This document shows positions 49,963 through 60,429 of a stretch of 64,000 nucleotides of DNA, in pieces; positions within the stretch are counted from its first letter, which is position 1, and every line of letters starts with the position of its first letter. The notes below the pieces were generated by a model. That model was not told the origin of the DNA. It saw only the letters and a program-made list of their open reading frames with translations, and searched no databases. A program made the position numbers and the translations under genes. The DNA lies in the NCBI GenBank assembly GCA_018105865.1, contig CM030856.1, forward strand, positions 8,963,653-9,027,652, in the 5' to 3' direction. Origin of the DNA: Metaphire vulgaris. Taxonomy: Eukaryota; Annelida; Clitellata; Crassiclitellata; Megascolecidae.

Positions 49963-51097
49963 GTACAAAGCACGTTTCTGGCGTAGAAGCGAGTGTATTT
50001 TGTAGGAGTACAGGAGAACTTCGTTATAACGGACTCGGTTATAATAATTATAATCATACGTACTCGGTTATAACGTACCGCAATGTACGGTCTCGTGTGA
50101 CGCGCTATCGTATTGGATGGTATTGGATAATTGTAACGTACCTCGGATACAGCGTACTAAATTTACAGACCCGCCAAATACGTTGTAACGAAGTTCTACT
50201 GTACTTCTTAAATAGAATTCTACTCAGTGGCGTAGCCAGGATTTCCGGAAGGGGGTATTGGTTTTGATCCTAACCAACTTCGAAAAATCGTGACCAGCAA
50301 AAGAAAGGGCGTCACCTCATGAATCTTTACGCTCACGCTCCATAGCGCTCAGGAATTATTTTGGGTCGACGGCCAAGGGGGGTTTTGACCCCCAAACCGC
50401 GTCCGAAAATGAAAAATGTATGGAAACACACGGAAAAAGTTTTTTTCGGCAGCCAAGGGGGGTTTTAACCCACAAAGCCTTCCTTTGCTACGCCACTGAT
50501 TCTACTTCTGATATATTGGAAGCAATTTTCGTAGAAATTTCATCTAAGTTTAATTTTTTGTCATGTATTTGGAACTAGGGACGCACAAAGGCTTTGTTAG
50601 CGACATTTTAAACCGCAATTTATTGTAGATATAAGTCTCCTTCTGGCTGACTCCCAGCTGCTGTCTTTAGATATTTCGCATTTGGATTAACCCCTTAACC
50701 GGCCGTGACAAGTATACTCGTCCATTTTACATTGAGCTACAAATAAATGGCCGGTTAAGGGGTTAATTAAGATCCTACGAATAAGCAGCTACTGCAACAC
50801 TACTTTTTACATCGCTGCATAACTCACGAGACTTTTTATATATACTCGCTCGCAAAAGTCAATGATTAACCGCAGTTATGAAAAAATTCTAAGTGGAATA
50901 AAGCCACAATTCTCTAAAAGTTGACATTCGCAAGAAATGTTTTACTGCAACCACGTGATGAATATTAGACAGCGGTAATTGCGATTCAAATCAAGGAGCG
51001 ACCATCGAATATGACGTCAAGGACATCACTAAAATGGCGCTATAGAAGATCAATGATGATGACGACGATGATTATGATTATGATGATGATGATGATG

Positions 51098-51147
<50 letters not shown>

Positions 51148-54100
51148 GAAAATGATTTAAGGAAACGCAACCATTTGTAGACCTACATATTGTTTTATAG
51201 AGAAGAGATTTAACTGTATATATCGCTATACTTTGCTCAATTGCTTACTGGTATGACTTTTTTTCCATAGATCCAATCGATCTGTACGTTGTCATAGACG
51301 ACCTGACCAAGCATCCACTCAGTGCTGAAATTCGTGGCAGACTCGAGCTGTGGGAAGGACTGATTCCCTGCCTTGAAGGTCACATACAAAACCGCAACGA
51401 GCCCAAAAGATATTCGCTTTGTCAACTGAGCAACTCCGCCTGGAAATGGAAGCAGTCGTGCCATTCACTCAAGGTCTCAGAGAAAATTCTACGTCTCTAC
51501 AGTGTTTTATCCATACTCCAGGCCTGGGGGAGGAATTCAATGGCGTAGCCAAGGGAGGAGTTTGGAGGTTAAAACTTAAAAGCCCCCTATAGGCTGTTCT
51601 CAGTGTAGGCAGGGGGAGTTTTGGGGCTAAAATCCCTCTTGTTTGTTCGACCAAATTTTTTTGTTGCGTATCAATATAGCTGTACGCTCTCATATACCTA
51701 TATATTTCAATTATTAAAGCGTAATAATACATGACGAACTTTTTTGCTTGTCAGGATTTTTGCGTACTGTTAATCAAATCATGGACTCACGATGCAAATC
51801 TTTTTGGTTGTCAGAATTTTCCGAAGTTGGGAATTATGGGAGCCATAGCCCCCAATTCGAAAATCCTGACTACGCCACTGCATGGACGAATTGATTTGAC
51901 TGGAGGGAAGAGACACGGTTCAATGCAAAAATTTGTGTCGCGGCTGGGATTTTGGGGAATTTGTGTGTGTTTTTTGTTGGGGGTGGAGGTGGGTCTTCTT
52001 ATCAGGTCTGTAGGCTATAAAACACTGCTGGTTTCTATTCAGTCGCTTGATAAGCATTTTAAGAATCTTCACGCGTAAATAGTTGTTCTTTAATACGCCG
52101 TCATTAGCGTATAGCCACGGGGAATGGGGCACAGAAGTTGTTGGATCACCCTTTTCGGCCATAAACTGATCGTGAAATTCGTGCTTAACCGATGAAAAAA
52201 TACTAGTTGGAGGCTGGGGGGGGGGGGGGGTAGAGTGATTGCCTACATGACATCGTAATCTGAAAATAAGCTCCAAATCTAGAGAGTTTAATCTGATATT
52301 ACCATAATTTGTCGACTGGAACGGGGGGAGCTCAGATCCCGTTGGCGAAGCTAGGCGACGCATAGAAACCTAGCCCCCCTCCATTCTGAAATCCTGGCTA
52401 CGCTAGTGAGTGTTTTCTCTAATCACATCATACATCATACCTCGTAATCACCACAATGATAGTACTAGCTACCAGAGATGTCCATGGGTCCATTTCCAAC
52501 CCAACCCAACCCATGCCGGTAATAGAGTTACTTGACCCAACCCACCGCAATGCATTGCGATTTCTTAAACCATGACTTATTTTCTGACCCAATCCAACCC
52601 ACCATAAATATGGAAAAGTCTGACCCGACCCAATCTAACCCAACCTAATCCATTGGTTAGCCCAACCCATGGCCACCTCTGCTAGCTACTGTTACTGTTC
52701 GATTGTCACGTGATCATTGATTATCACGTGATCGGTTTTTTCTTGTTTTTTAAACAACATGATGTCGTTGAGAAATAAGCGAACTTGATTGAAACGAACT
52801 TGATTGATTGACTGAAAGAAACTGGAGATAAAATGTAAACGGCAGCATCTGAAATAATGCTTACTTTTTCCACTAACAGGGTCAACAGATTGATATAGGA
52901 ATAACGCACGAAGATACGTTATCGGTAAGTCCTTTTCTATCCAGGACGTAATTTTAACAGACACACTTAGGACATTTTAGGCTTATTGAATTCCTTTGAC
53001 TGGTCATTTTGAATTGTGTGAAGTTAAAGCAGGTTTCTTAGTCTGTGTTGCAAAGACGTTCCCACGATACCAGAAATCCAATTACGCCAATGCTGCGCCA
53101 CTATTATAGAGCTTAACGTCTCACGTGACGAATGACGTAATTCTGACCGAGGTCAGAGCAATACTGGACTTAGAGGCCACATAGACTCTAGAGTCTAGAC
53201 CAGTGGTTCTTAACCTTTTTACGATTATGTACCCCGGAGACAAGTGTAAGAGAACGAAGTACCCTGCTACCAGCGTACCTTATTCCAGGACAAAAGTTTG
53301 CGCTCCACAATATATTGGAAAAAATTATTAACTGAAAATAATTATAAACTGCAACAAACATCTGTCACAGATTGTGCACAGTGCCAGAAAGTGGGATTTT
53401 TCCTTATAATTTCTAATTTAGTACAAACAATTCTACAGCATTTGTATAGTATTCAGGGCAAATTGTAGTAAAAGTCTTTAAGCAGACTTTATTTCCGTAG
53501 TATTGAGTGCCCTCACAACGTCCTTCAAGTACCCCCAAGGGGTACGAAATACGAATACCTCTGGTTAAGAACCACTGCTTTAGTCTCTGGCCTAAGTCTA
53601 TATCTTAAACAGTGGCGGCTCTAGGATTTGGCAAGTGGGGGCCGTTGGGGTGGCAACTTCTAATCATGGGGGGTAATCATTTGTTGTTTAATGTATGTAG
53701 CATTAAGTATAGGGTCCCAACCAGGGGGGCACTGGGGGGCAGGCACTCGATAGGGGGCACGGGCCCTCCCTGCCCCCCGCCCCGGTGGAGCCGCCACTGA
53801 TCTTAAATAGCCTAAAGTGAAACTAAATGTTATTAATAATTTGTTACGGCTTTATTGATGCACAGTCAACGAGAAGTGGTAGTTTGGAAGCTTTGATTCC
53901 TCAGTGGCATCTCGTGACGCCGTCCATGTTACTATTCAGTCGGGTTACTACCGCTGGTAACTCTAATACAACCGCTACGCTGGTGCAATGTTCCCGCGAC
54001 GGCGACCAATCCACCGCCGAACACGGGAACGGCCATTCGCCACCCGTATCAACAGCAGCGCCGACGGTACGGAACCAGTCTGCGATCGCGTCTTGCTCGA

Positions 54101-54709
54101 ACTTCGAAAGGAACGGCGCGACAGGCTGTTTGCTGGAGACCCTGTATCTAAGAAGCGGAAGTGGATACAGTGACGGACCGTACCCCGTCCAGTGTACCGG
54201 CGACTCCCTTGAACCGGCCGGAGGACCGCTTGGGATCAGCCTTCTTAGCGAAGAAGACGGGCCAGCCGAGAGCTCTGGGCGGGCGCAGTCGTCGGAAAAC
54301 GCCGCCCTGACACGAAACCTGCGAAGTCCGGTCGAAGGCGAAGATGATGCCACGGCCGTTGTTGGCCGCACCCGTGAAATGTCGACCGAAGGGAATCGAT
54401 CTCCCGCCGCAAAATCCCAACACAGATGCAACGGTTCGATTCCTGAAACTCCCGTCGATTCACAACACAGGCACTTTGAGGAAGAGGTCTCTGGCGAAAA
54501 TGGCGCCAACTCAGCAGAAATGTTAGTTAGTTTTTTTGTATCTAAACACCATTAAAATGACCGATTTAAATCGATATCTAAGACATTTGAGAGTTTGCAA
54601 ACAGTTCTACCTGGCCGACATAAAGCTCGTCTTCCTATCAATATTCACACAGGGCTTACTTAGCCTCTTAAACCACTTAAAATCACATTATTATTATTAT
54701 TAATATTAA

Positions 54710-54765
<56 letters not shown>

Positions 54766-57330
54766 TCAGTAATTGCAGCGGGAGCGCTTCTGAGTGATTC
54801 TTCAGAAAAGCAGATGCAACACAAAGAAATTGAAATGTTCTGCTATCTTACATTCTCGTTTTCATACTTATCATGGCTATAAGTCATTGCGTTTCATAAG
54901 ATTCGCCAATTCGTGATATTTCTATTTGAGTAGCGTAATATAAAAACCCGGTCAATATATATAATGCGTGCTAAAACAGTAATAATTAATATTTACACGC
55001 GGCTTATAGGGTCCATAACGTTTATTTACCCCAAGGACCCTGGACATTTCTCATGCCATTATATAGTCAGCGCGACCCGTTCATCAACATTGGCGTAGCC
55101 ATGGGTGGAGGGCGGAACTGGAATCAATCGTGGAATTTACGCAAAGTCAAGATTGGGGGGAGGTGTAGAGGTAGAATGACGCTGGGTTGTCTCTTTTTGG
55201 TTGTTGACTTTTTACTGGAAAATGTCGGGGCTTGGTGTCGGTACCTCCCTCCTCCTATTCCGGAGCCCTGGTTACGCCACTGTACATCGGATGCCTGTCT
55301 TTGATTTTTTTTAGAACAAAGAGGCGTGTAAGCTACGGTCTGCCTAGCGCCGAAGAGATACGCCAGCAGTTTCCCGAACTGTTCTATCTGCCAGGCTTTC
55401 ATCCGAAACTGAAGCACAAGCTCAGCCTTGTACGGCTTGTCACCACTAGATGGCGCTTTATTAGTAAAAAAAACAGTGCTACAACAAGATAATTGAAAAC
55501 GCATAGGCCTACATTAGCACTTTCATACATCGGTATTAAAAATAAATGCGCTATCGTGCTTTCTATTTAGTGGGCCTAAGTAACTTTCTAGACGTCTTTT
55601 CCTTTGCCGACTTAATTTCTAATCAGTATGCTTAGCTCTGGCTGCTGGTTGATAACGATAAGGGTCTGATAACGCCACGGCAGTGTTAAGTCTTCAAAGC
55701 TTGCGTCGAAACATACAGTATCTGTTTGCTGTACACGGTAACTTTTAAAATGGTTCTCTTTGCTGTTTAGTGTCTATACATTGTTTATACGTGTATATGT
55801 GTATACATGCATGTCTTTGTATATTAACCCTGCACAGGAGCATATTCATGATATATTTAAAGTCATTGTGTTCTCAATTGTTTTTATAATTTTATTACAA
55901 TCACTGGTATGTACTACAGTATGTAGTATCGTATGTAGCATGTACTATGGACAAAAACCAATTTGCATATAGGTATTTTAAAAAAATACTGCCTGCCTTG
56001 CAGTCGAAAGTCTTGTCCCCTGGAAAACAATGAAGTGACGGCCCTGCCAATAATTAGTGAAGGGGCATATGGCATCATTTACCCCGCCCGCCCCCGCCCC
56101 CGCCCCACGCCCCCCAATGTTTTGTGCTTCTTTGCTTCTTTAACGTCCTAAAAATCTGACAGGCAAAAACTGTCATCACTAGAGTTTGAACATATTTATG
56201 GGTGGGTATACTTTTAATGAAATTATTCTACCCCCCCCCCCACCAATGCTGCGAACATTTTTTCCCATAAAAATCAAGGGGGCAACGTCCCCTGCACCCC
56301 TAAATGACGTCCCTGATTATAGGGTCGGACCGTCTCCTGCATCCCCCGGTGATCTACGCCCCTGACCCTGTGAGCACGAGGCCTTTTGAGATCCAGTTGA
56401 ACAAACGCATATTTTGGTTGCAGGTGAGATTGGCCATGAAGCCTTACGAACAAACGAACGGTCGGTACTTGATTCGAACCTACAACAGCGACGACGACGA
56501 TTCCGGGATCGTCCACCTGGCGCTCAGTGTATCGTGAGTGGGCTTATTAAACGTTAGAGTCTGGTATTTTGAGTATCTCGGTGACTCATTCCGTAGACTA
56601 TACAGAGCCACGACTCTGGTTTACGTGACCGGTCAAACTGGATTCGCTTCTGGAGAACTGAGGTTCCGTATATAGGCCTATCCACTCCACGGCATTCGTA
56701 CATCTATCGGCGGCGCAAAGAGTAAGTAAGTAAGTGAATTCTCGTGATTTTATATAGCGCTTTTGTGAGTAGTACTGCAATGGCTGCATTTTCTTAGGCG
56801 CTTAGTCTAAATACGAATTCTTCGTCTCTTCTTCTTCTTCTTCTTCTTCTTCTTCTTCTTCTTCTTCTTCTTCTTCTTCTTCTTCTTCTTCTTCTTCTTC
56901 TGCTTCTTCTTCTGCTTCTTCTTCTTATTATTCTTCTTCTTCTTCTTCTTCTTCTTCTTCTTCTTCTTCTTCTTCTTCTTCTTCTTCTACAGTGTATTAT
57001 AAGAAGAAGATAGTCTGACGTTAGCCTATAAACGCATTATTAAATATCCATAATTGTACATACAATCTGGCAAAAAGGCGTGGAAACGCCGTTCCCGTGC
57101 GTTTCCACTGAAACTTTACTTGCATAATTTGACATTACCTTATTGTAATTCTTATATCACTTGTCAGTTATGATCCAATTATATTATTTTTTTATTGTAT
57201 TACATTTCTTTTTTACTTATTAATTAGGGTCGTATCTTGTTTGTTACTTATATGTATTCTTAGTTTGTATATGCACCTGTTTTGAGTTGAGCTGAAATAA
57301 AATCATCTTCAATCAATCAAAAAAGCCCTG

Positions 57331-57375
<45 letters not shown>

Positions 57376-57626
57376 CTATTGTTGGTTTTTGCAGACACGG
57401 CGGTGGACTGAAGCATTACCAGATTCTGAGTCGCCGGATTTCGACCGGACGCCGCTACTTCCTGTTCAACGACGACTTTGAGGCGGCCACCATCTCCCAC
57501 CTCATCGACCATTACAAGACACATCCGCTGCATCCGATCGGCTATCGGGTCGACCCGGCAGGAAGTCCGACGCTGGTCGAACCAATTCCAAACGACGAGT
57601 CCTCGAGTCTTACGATCGACGATTGA
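49645..57626 (+). CDS. Death domain-SH2 adaptor-like protein (five-exon gene model)
   Basis: Seen: exons 49645-49962, 53866-54521, 55315-55429, 56424-56533 and 57395-57626 join in phases 0, 2, 0, 2 without a stop, giving 476 residues. Residues about 8-103 form a death domain (DWRALGDCLN, LLRDWATKERSTVGAL, IERHDVI). Residues 107-345 are a low-complexity Ser/Gly/Glu/Thr linker. An SH2 domain follows from about 345 to 465: NGRYLIR with the phosphate-binding Arg381, LKHYQI with His407, and GRRYFLFNDDF before an HLIDHYKTHPL helix. Known: death domains of the MyD88/IRAK/Tube type build signalling assemblies, and SH2 domains bind phosphotyrosine. Inferred: a cytosolic adaptor linking death-domain complexes to tyrosine kinase signalling. 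No kinase, TIR or SH3 part is visible. An extra 45-nt exon (52880-52924) would fit in phase. The SH2 N-terminal helix region is diverged. Confidence 0.72.
50011..50201. mobile_element. Tc1/mariner (pogo-like) MITE (191 bp)
   Basis: Ends CAGGAGAACTTCGTTATAAC / TGTAACGAAGTTCTACTG lie between TA (50009-50010, 50202-50203). An internal duplication of ACTCGGTTATAA. It lies 48 bp past the death-domain exon. Confidence 0.88.
50225..50498. mobile_element. hAT-type MITE, CAGTGGCGTAGCCAGGAT family (274 bp)
   Basis: Ends CAGTGGCGTAGCCAGGATTT / TTGCTACGCCACTG with a perfect 8-bp duplication ATTCTACT (50217-50224, 50499-50506). Confidence 0.93.
50691..50762. mobile_element. piggyBac-type mini-element (72 bp)
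   Basis: Ends CCCCTTAACCGGCCGTGAC / ATGGCCGGTTAAGGGG are flanked by TTAA (50687-50690, 50763-50766). The ends differ from those of the full element at 31231-33967, so a different transposase would be needed. Confidence 0.8.
51055..51148. repeat. (GAT)n-(ATT)n microsatellite
   Basis: GAT units with GAC variants turn into ATT. Confidence 0.95.
51249..51439 (-). CDS. Orphan exon b, minus strand, unknown membrane-like product
   Basis: On the minus strand the frame between acceptor CTGCTTCCATTTCCAG and donor CCA/GTAAGC (both strong) encodes 63 residues starting GVAQLTKRISFGLVAVLYVT and containing FPQLESATNF and IDWIYGKK. Its phase-1 start fits a donor at 52864. I do not recognise the family. The plus strand is also open and has a good acceptor (TTTTTTTCCATAG at 51270), so the strand is uncertain. 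Confidence 0.4.
51538..51880. mobile_element. Compound MITE of the CAGTGGCGTAGCC family
   Basis: Left end CAATGGCGTAGCCAAGGG, right end CCTGACTACGCCACTG, with two internal GGGGTTTTAAAACCC-like pieces and the shared module at about 51733 (reverse). No clear duplication. Confidence 0.65.
52095..52410. mobile_element. MITE of the GGCTACGC family, diverged
   Basis: Left CATTAGCGTATAGCCACGG, right GAAATCCTGGCTACGCTAGTG. It fills gene 2 intron 1 next to the previous element. Confidence 0.6.
52473..52681. mobile_element. hAT-type MITE, CAGAGATGTCCATGGG family (209 bp)
   Basis: Ends CAGAGATGTCCATGGG / CATGGCCACCTCTG with a perfect 8-bp duplication CTAGCTAC (52465-52472, 52682-52689). Confidence 0.92.
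52865..52948 (-). CDS. Orphan exon a, minus strand, partner of exon b
   Basis: The minus-strand frame reads KDLPITYLRALFLYQSVDPV then SGK before the donor GGAAAAA/GTAAGC (phase 1), matching exon b. An in-frame stop lies about 40 nt further upstream, and the acceptor (TCCTGGATAG) is weak. No start codon is visible, so more exons would be needed. It overlaps the plus-strand candidate at 52880-52924, and only one is likely to be real. Confidence 0.3.
52880..52924 (+). CDS. Candidate 45-nt exon of gene 2
   Basis: A good polypyrimidine acceptor (CTTTTTCCACTAACAG) and a strong donor (TTATCG/GTAAGTCC) enclose 15 codons, GQQIDIGITHEDTLS, phase 0 at both ends. This fits between the death-domain exon and 53866. 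If included, the protein has 491 residues. Confidence 0.4.
53201..53577. mobile_element. hAT-like MITE, CAGTGGTTCTTAACC ends (377 bp)
   Basis: Perfect inverted ends CAGTGGTTCTTAACC / GGTTAAGAACCACTG, typical hAT termini. The flanking 8-mers do not match, so the duplication has decayed or the ends recombined. Confidence 0.82.
53610..53799. mobile_element. hAT-type MITE, CAGTGGCGGCTC family (190 bp)
   Basis: Ends CAGTGGCGGCTCTAGG / GAGCCGCCACTG with a perfect 8-bp duplication ATCTTAAA (53602-53609, 53800-53807). It ends 66 bp before gene 2 exon 2. Confidence 0.95.
53866..54521 (+). CDS. Gene 2 exon 2: disordered Ser/Gly/Glu linker
   Basis: Acceptor TATTGATGCACAG (phase 0), donor GAAAT/GTTAGT (phase 2), 656 nt, residues 107-325. 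The chosen frame is the only one that enters the next exon without a stop. GC-rich. It has SP and SE pairs, a GSGYSDGPYP segment (possible tyrosine phosphorylation site) and repeated EEDG, VEGEDD acidic blocks. The minus-strand ORF of 202 codons and two shorter plus frames are composition shadows. Confidence 0.65.
54640..54765 (+). repeat. SINE body with (ATT)n tail
   Basis: TTAGCCTCTTAAACCACTTAAAATCACATT is followed by an ATT array, the plus-strand form of the SINE tail. It lies in gene 2 intron 2. Confidence 0.75.
55088..55282. mobile_element. MITE of the CATTGGCGTAGCC family
   Basis: Left CATTGGCGTAGCCATGGG, right GAGCCCTGGTTACGCCACTG. It ends 32 bp before exon 3, so it forms part of that exon's branch-point region. 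Confidence 0.72.
55315..55429 (+). CDS. Gene 2 exon 3: linker end and start of SH2
   Basis: The acceptor GATTTTTTTTAG at 55314 (phase 2) makes ATA across the junction. The frame reads TKRRVSYGLPSAEEIRQQFP, then ELFYLPGFHPKLKHKLSL. The donor CTT/GTACGG (phase 0) is not strong, but it joins KLSL to VRLAMKPYEQ in frame. A Phe-Tyr pair stands where SH2 domains usually have the first Trp. Confidence 0.6.
55500..56010. other. Gene 2 intron 3, first part: nothing seen
   Basis: AT-rich with TATACATGTATAC-like words at 55780-55830. No repeat family or exon recognised. Confidence 0.45.
56015..56365. mobile_element. MITE-derived block before gene 2 exon 4
   Basis: AGTGACGGCCCTG at the left, GGGGCAACGTCCCCTG and TGACGTCCCTGATTA inside, and GGTGATCTACGCCCCTGA at the right resemble two fused MITE copies with a module variant at 56157. 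Boundaries uncertain. Confidence 0.45.
56424..56533 (+). CDS. Gene 2 exon 4: SH2 phosphate-binding loop
   Basis: Acceptor GGTTGCAG at 56423 (phase 0), perfect donor TATC/GTGAGT (phase 2). It encodes VRLAMKPYEQTNGRYLIRTY then NSDDDDSGIVHLALSV. G-x-Y-L-I-R is the FLVR motif, and HLALSVS is strand C. The DDDD insertion sits in the BC loop. Confidence 0.85.
56815..56993. repeat. (TTC)n microsatellite and ATAGCGC repeat end
   Basis: AGTAAGTAAGTGAATTCTCG and TATATAGCGCTTTTG at 56720-56765 are followed by a TTC array with TGC and TTA interruptions. In gene 2 intron 4. Confidence 0.92.
57330..57373. repeat. (TAA)n microsatellite
   Basis: Pure array ending 20 bp before the acceptor of gene 2 exon 5. 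57000-57330 shows nothing else. Confidence 0.95.
57395..57626 (+). CDS. Gene 2 exon 5: C-terminal half of SH2 and stop
   Basis: Acceptor GGTTTTTGCAG at 57394 (phase 2, completing TCA). It encodes HGGGLKHYQILSRRISTGRR, then YFLFNDDFEAATISHLIDHY and KTHPL, the standard SH2 strands D-E and helix B. A 30-residue tail ends in TIDD and TGA at 57624-57626. Poly(A) signal candidate AATAAA at 57820-57825. Confidence 0.85.
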
Positions 57627-57643
57627 ACGCATTTGCATCCAGT

Positions 57644-57760
57644 GGTGTAGACAGGATTCTGGAATAGAGGGACCTAGTGGCGGCCCCACATGCCAGTGTG
57701 GGGGGGGGGGCGGGGCAAGTGTTTCTCCAAAATCACCAGAAATTTTTGTTGACTAATACC
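57644..57760. repeat. MITE fragment, CAGTGGTGTAGACAGGATTC
   Basis: One end of the CAGTGGCGTAGCC family, lying in the presumed 3' UTR of gene 2. The partner end is not evident. Confidence 0.5.
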
Positions 57761-57839
57761 TATTAGGCCTAGGCCTATTACAATCGTGGCGAAAATGGCA
57801 AAAAAGTTGCAAAGGCACGAATAAATAAGTACCGTTTTC

Positions 57840-58519
57840 TCTTCTCTTTCAATAACTTTAGCAAGTTAGCAACACTCACCAATCCTTGTGAAAATGGAGG
57901 GGACAAGGCAGAATGGGAGGGGAACACGAATTGCCCCCTAGTAAATGAATTTCTGGATCCGCTCTGCGTGCAAAGTAGCTAAAGGCGATGTCCATTCAAA
58001 TTCTCAAAGGCGTTGGGGAGGATCTGAGGAGCGTTTGAGGGAGGGAAGGATGTATACAGACCCGTGGTTCCTTTGCTGATGTCGCCATTGAAAACAACCA
58101 ACAATATGACAATTTTCAACGTTTTATTTATTTAACACTTTGAAAAAGTGCGTTTGCACTTTACCAGAACAATCCCGCGACTGTTTGCGGCAGAATTCCG
58201 ACTACTAAATAGCCCAAGTAAGATTTTACGACAAATTAATCAAATTGCGACAAATCTCCATTTACTTAACGAGGCACAGAGAGAGAAGCATGAAGACTCT
58301 ATCGACAACTTAAAAATAAGATATATCGCCAGTACTTAATTGTTGCGTAGTGATTATGGCATTTCATGTACACGACTATAATAAAAGAATATCCAGCAAA
58401 CCATGTCTTTAAAATATCTTTGGCAACAAAGTTGAGATTCTCAATCCTTTGCACTGAGCACAGATCTAAGTTCCATTTCAATCACGTTATCAACGTCTCT
58501 ACAAATCTACATAATAGAC

Positions 58520-58588
<69 letters not shown>

Positions 58589-59160
58589 GCTGATTTAATG
58601 TATTTAGAAATCATGCTTAAGTAGTTCAAAAACTATAGATGAAATCTTATCTATCATGTTCCCTCTCTGCTTCTCTCTCCTCTCTGTGTCTCTCGCCATC
58701 TCTCCCTCCGCATCTCTCCCCCTCTCTCTCCCCCACTCACTTTACCTTTTCGAAAATTAAATAAGCTATACACTGTATATTGCTGAGTTGCTTATTGTAG
58801 ATGCAAATCTCTCGATATAGGCCTAATTGAAAAGAATGAAATATATCATCTCATGCACGCAGTATCTCAACAATTTCCACCGCAGATCGAAAGACACTTT
58901 GGATTTAGCTCCCAAAAATTCAAGGTCTATCCATTTATCATCGTTTTATGCAGAATAAACTACTTGCCGTCTCCGGAAATATACGTAAAGTTACTGCTAT
59001 TTTTCTAAATTCTAAGTTTTATGTGCGTATGACAAACTGACACTTTGAGAACTGTGCACACCGTTAACTGAAGCAAAATTTCAACTCTTAACAAAACGAC
59101 GGACAGCAATCAATTCCTATATCGTATAGTCATAGCGTGCGATAACTAAAGTAGTGTCTC
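57840..59160. other. No gene seen; (TTA)n and CT-rich runs
   Basis: TTA array at 58520-58588; TCTC-rich stretch 58660-58740. The short ORFs at 58148 and 58299-58593 lack splice or composition support. Confidence 0.45.
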
Positions 59161-59392
59161 CATTGGCGTAGCCAGGGGGCACGGAGGGCCCGTCCCCCTA
59201 TTCGGACCGGGACCGGTCATTAGATTCGCGCAAAACCGATGAGTAGTTGGAGTAGTTGGGGGTGTAGTATAAGACCGCGAAACCTTAAAGGGCTTGAGAT
59301 TACGACATTTTAATTTTTGCTCGTCATGTTTTTTTGGTCCGACGATGTCGCTGTGCCCCCCCCCCCTATTCTGGAATCCTGGCTGCGCCATT
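59161..59392. mobile_element. MITE of the CATTGGCGTAGCC family (about 232 bp)
   Basis: Ends CATTGGCGTAGCCAGGGG / AATCCTGGCTGCGCCATT; flanking 8-mers partly alike. A reverse module variant lies at about 59320. Confidence 0.75.
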
Positions 59393-59699
59393 CATTGTCT
59401 TTAATTGCCCCCGTATCGTATAGTTACAACCCTCCATTCAGTCTGCGTCCCTCATTCTAATCCGTCGTTTAAGCCGTTTGTATATACTGTCTATATGGTC
59501 TAATTCGGAATCGTGTTCCAAAAATTCAAGATCTCAATTATAGAAACGATTACGTTGACGTTTATGTCGCTTTCACCCGACTTCTCTCCAACTCCCCCTC
59601 GCTGTCTGACTGCCTTCCGGAACTGCTGACGGCGCTCGTGGCTATGCACTCGAGTATCTTATCTTGTGGCACTCCTCTTGCACCTGTGTGCAGCGGTGC

Positions 59700-59702
<3 letters not shown>

Positions 59703-59748
<46 letters not shown>
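59703..59748. repeat. (TA)n microsatellite
   Basis: Pure TA array of about 45 bp. The rest of 59400-59970 shows no gene. Confidence 0.96.
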
Positions 59749-59750
<2 letters not shown>

Positions 59751-59979
59751 GTAAGCCGTTTAAAGAACAGTGTTGTAATCGTGCGCAATTAATTTGACGG
59801 CAACCACTGCTTTAGACCGATACCTATTCGCGTCTGCACGTCGCCATGCGTGCTGATTTAGATTTTAGACAACATCTCCACGTCCTTTGCAAAAAATTAC
59901 TTACAAATAACTTAGAAACCTACTGCTATTCAACGACATGCTGATATGCTTTTAAGTCAGTCGCAAGTAGGAAATGCAG

Positions 59980-60100
59980 GAGAGAGACAGAGAGACAGAA
60001 ACAGACAGAAAGACAGAGACATACAGACAGAGAGACAGAGACATACAGAATACAGACAGAGAGACAGAAGCAGACAGAAAGGAAATAGAGAAACAGAGGA

Positions 60101-60133
<33 letters not shown>

Positions 60134-60212
60134 CAGAGACAGAGATAGAAGAGAGACAGACAGACAGAGACAGAAGCAGAAACAGAGACAGACAGACAGA
60201 GACAGAGAGAGA
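59980..60212. repeat. (CAGA/GA)n compound microsatellite
   Basis: GACAGAGA, GACAGACA and CAGAGA units. Arg/Asp/Thr-rich and Ser/Cys/Leu-rich ORFs are artefacts. Confidence 0.93.
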
Positions 60213-60429
60213 CCAAATAAATGCGTGTTTGCGGACAGTTTTTACATAACGCGTGCTATCAAAAATTGTAACGTCTTCTAGAAAGTGAAGAAATTTTGCT
60301 CTTAGTTGCGACTACATACAAAACATCTCATCAACTCTGTTAATATTATTAAAGTAGGACATGGCATAATACACAAACGCCTAGACATCTCTTCTACGCA
60401 AGTTCTATGCCACGGAAATTATTGTACTC

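Noticed and set aside
53901..54509. 202-codon minus-strand ORF
   Set aside because: Antisense shadow of gene 2 exon 2. The plus frame alone joins its neighbours in phase and has splice sites.
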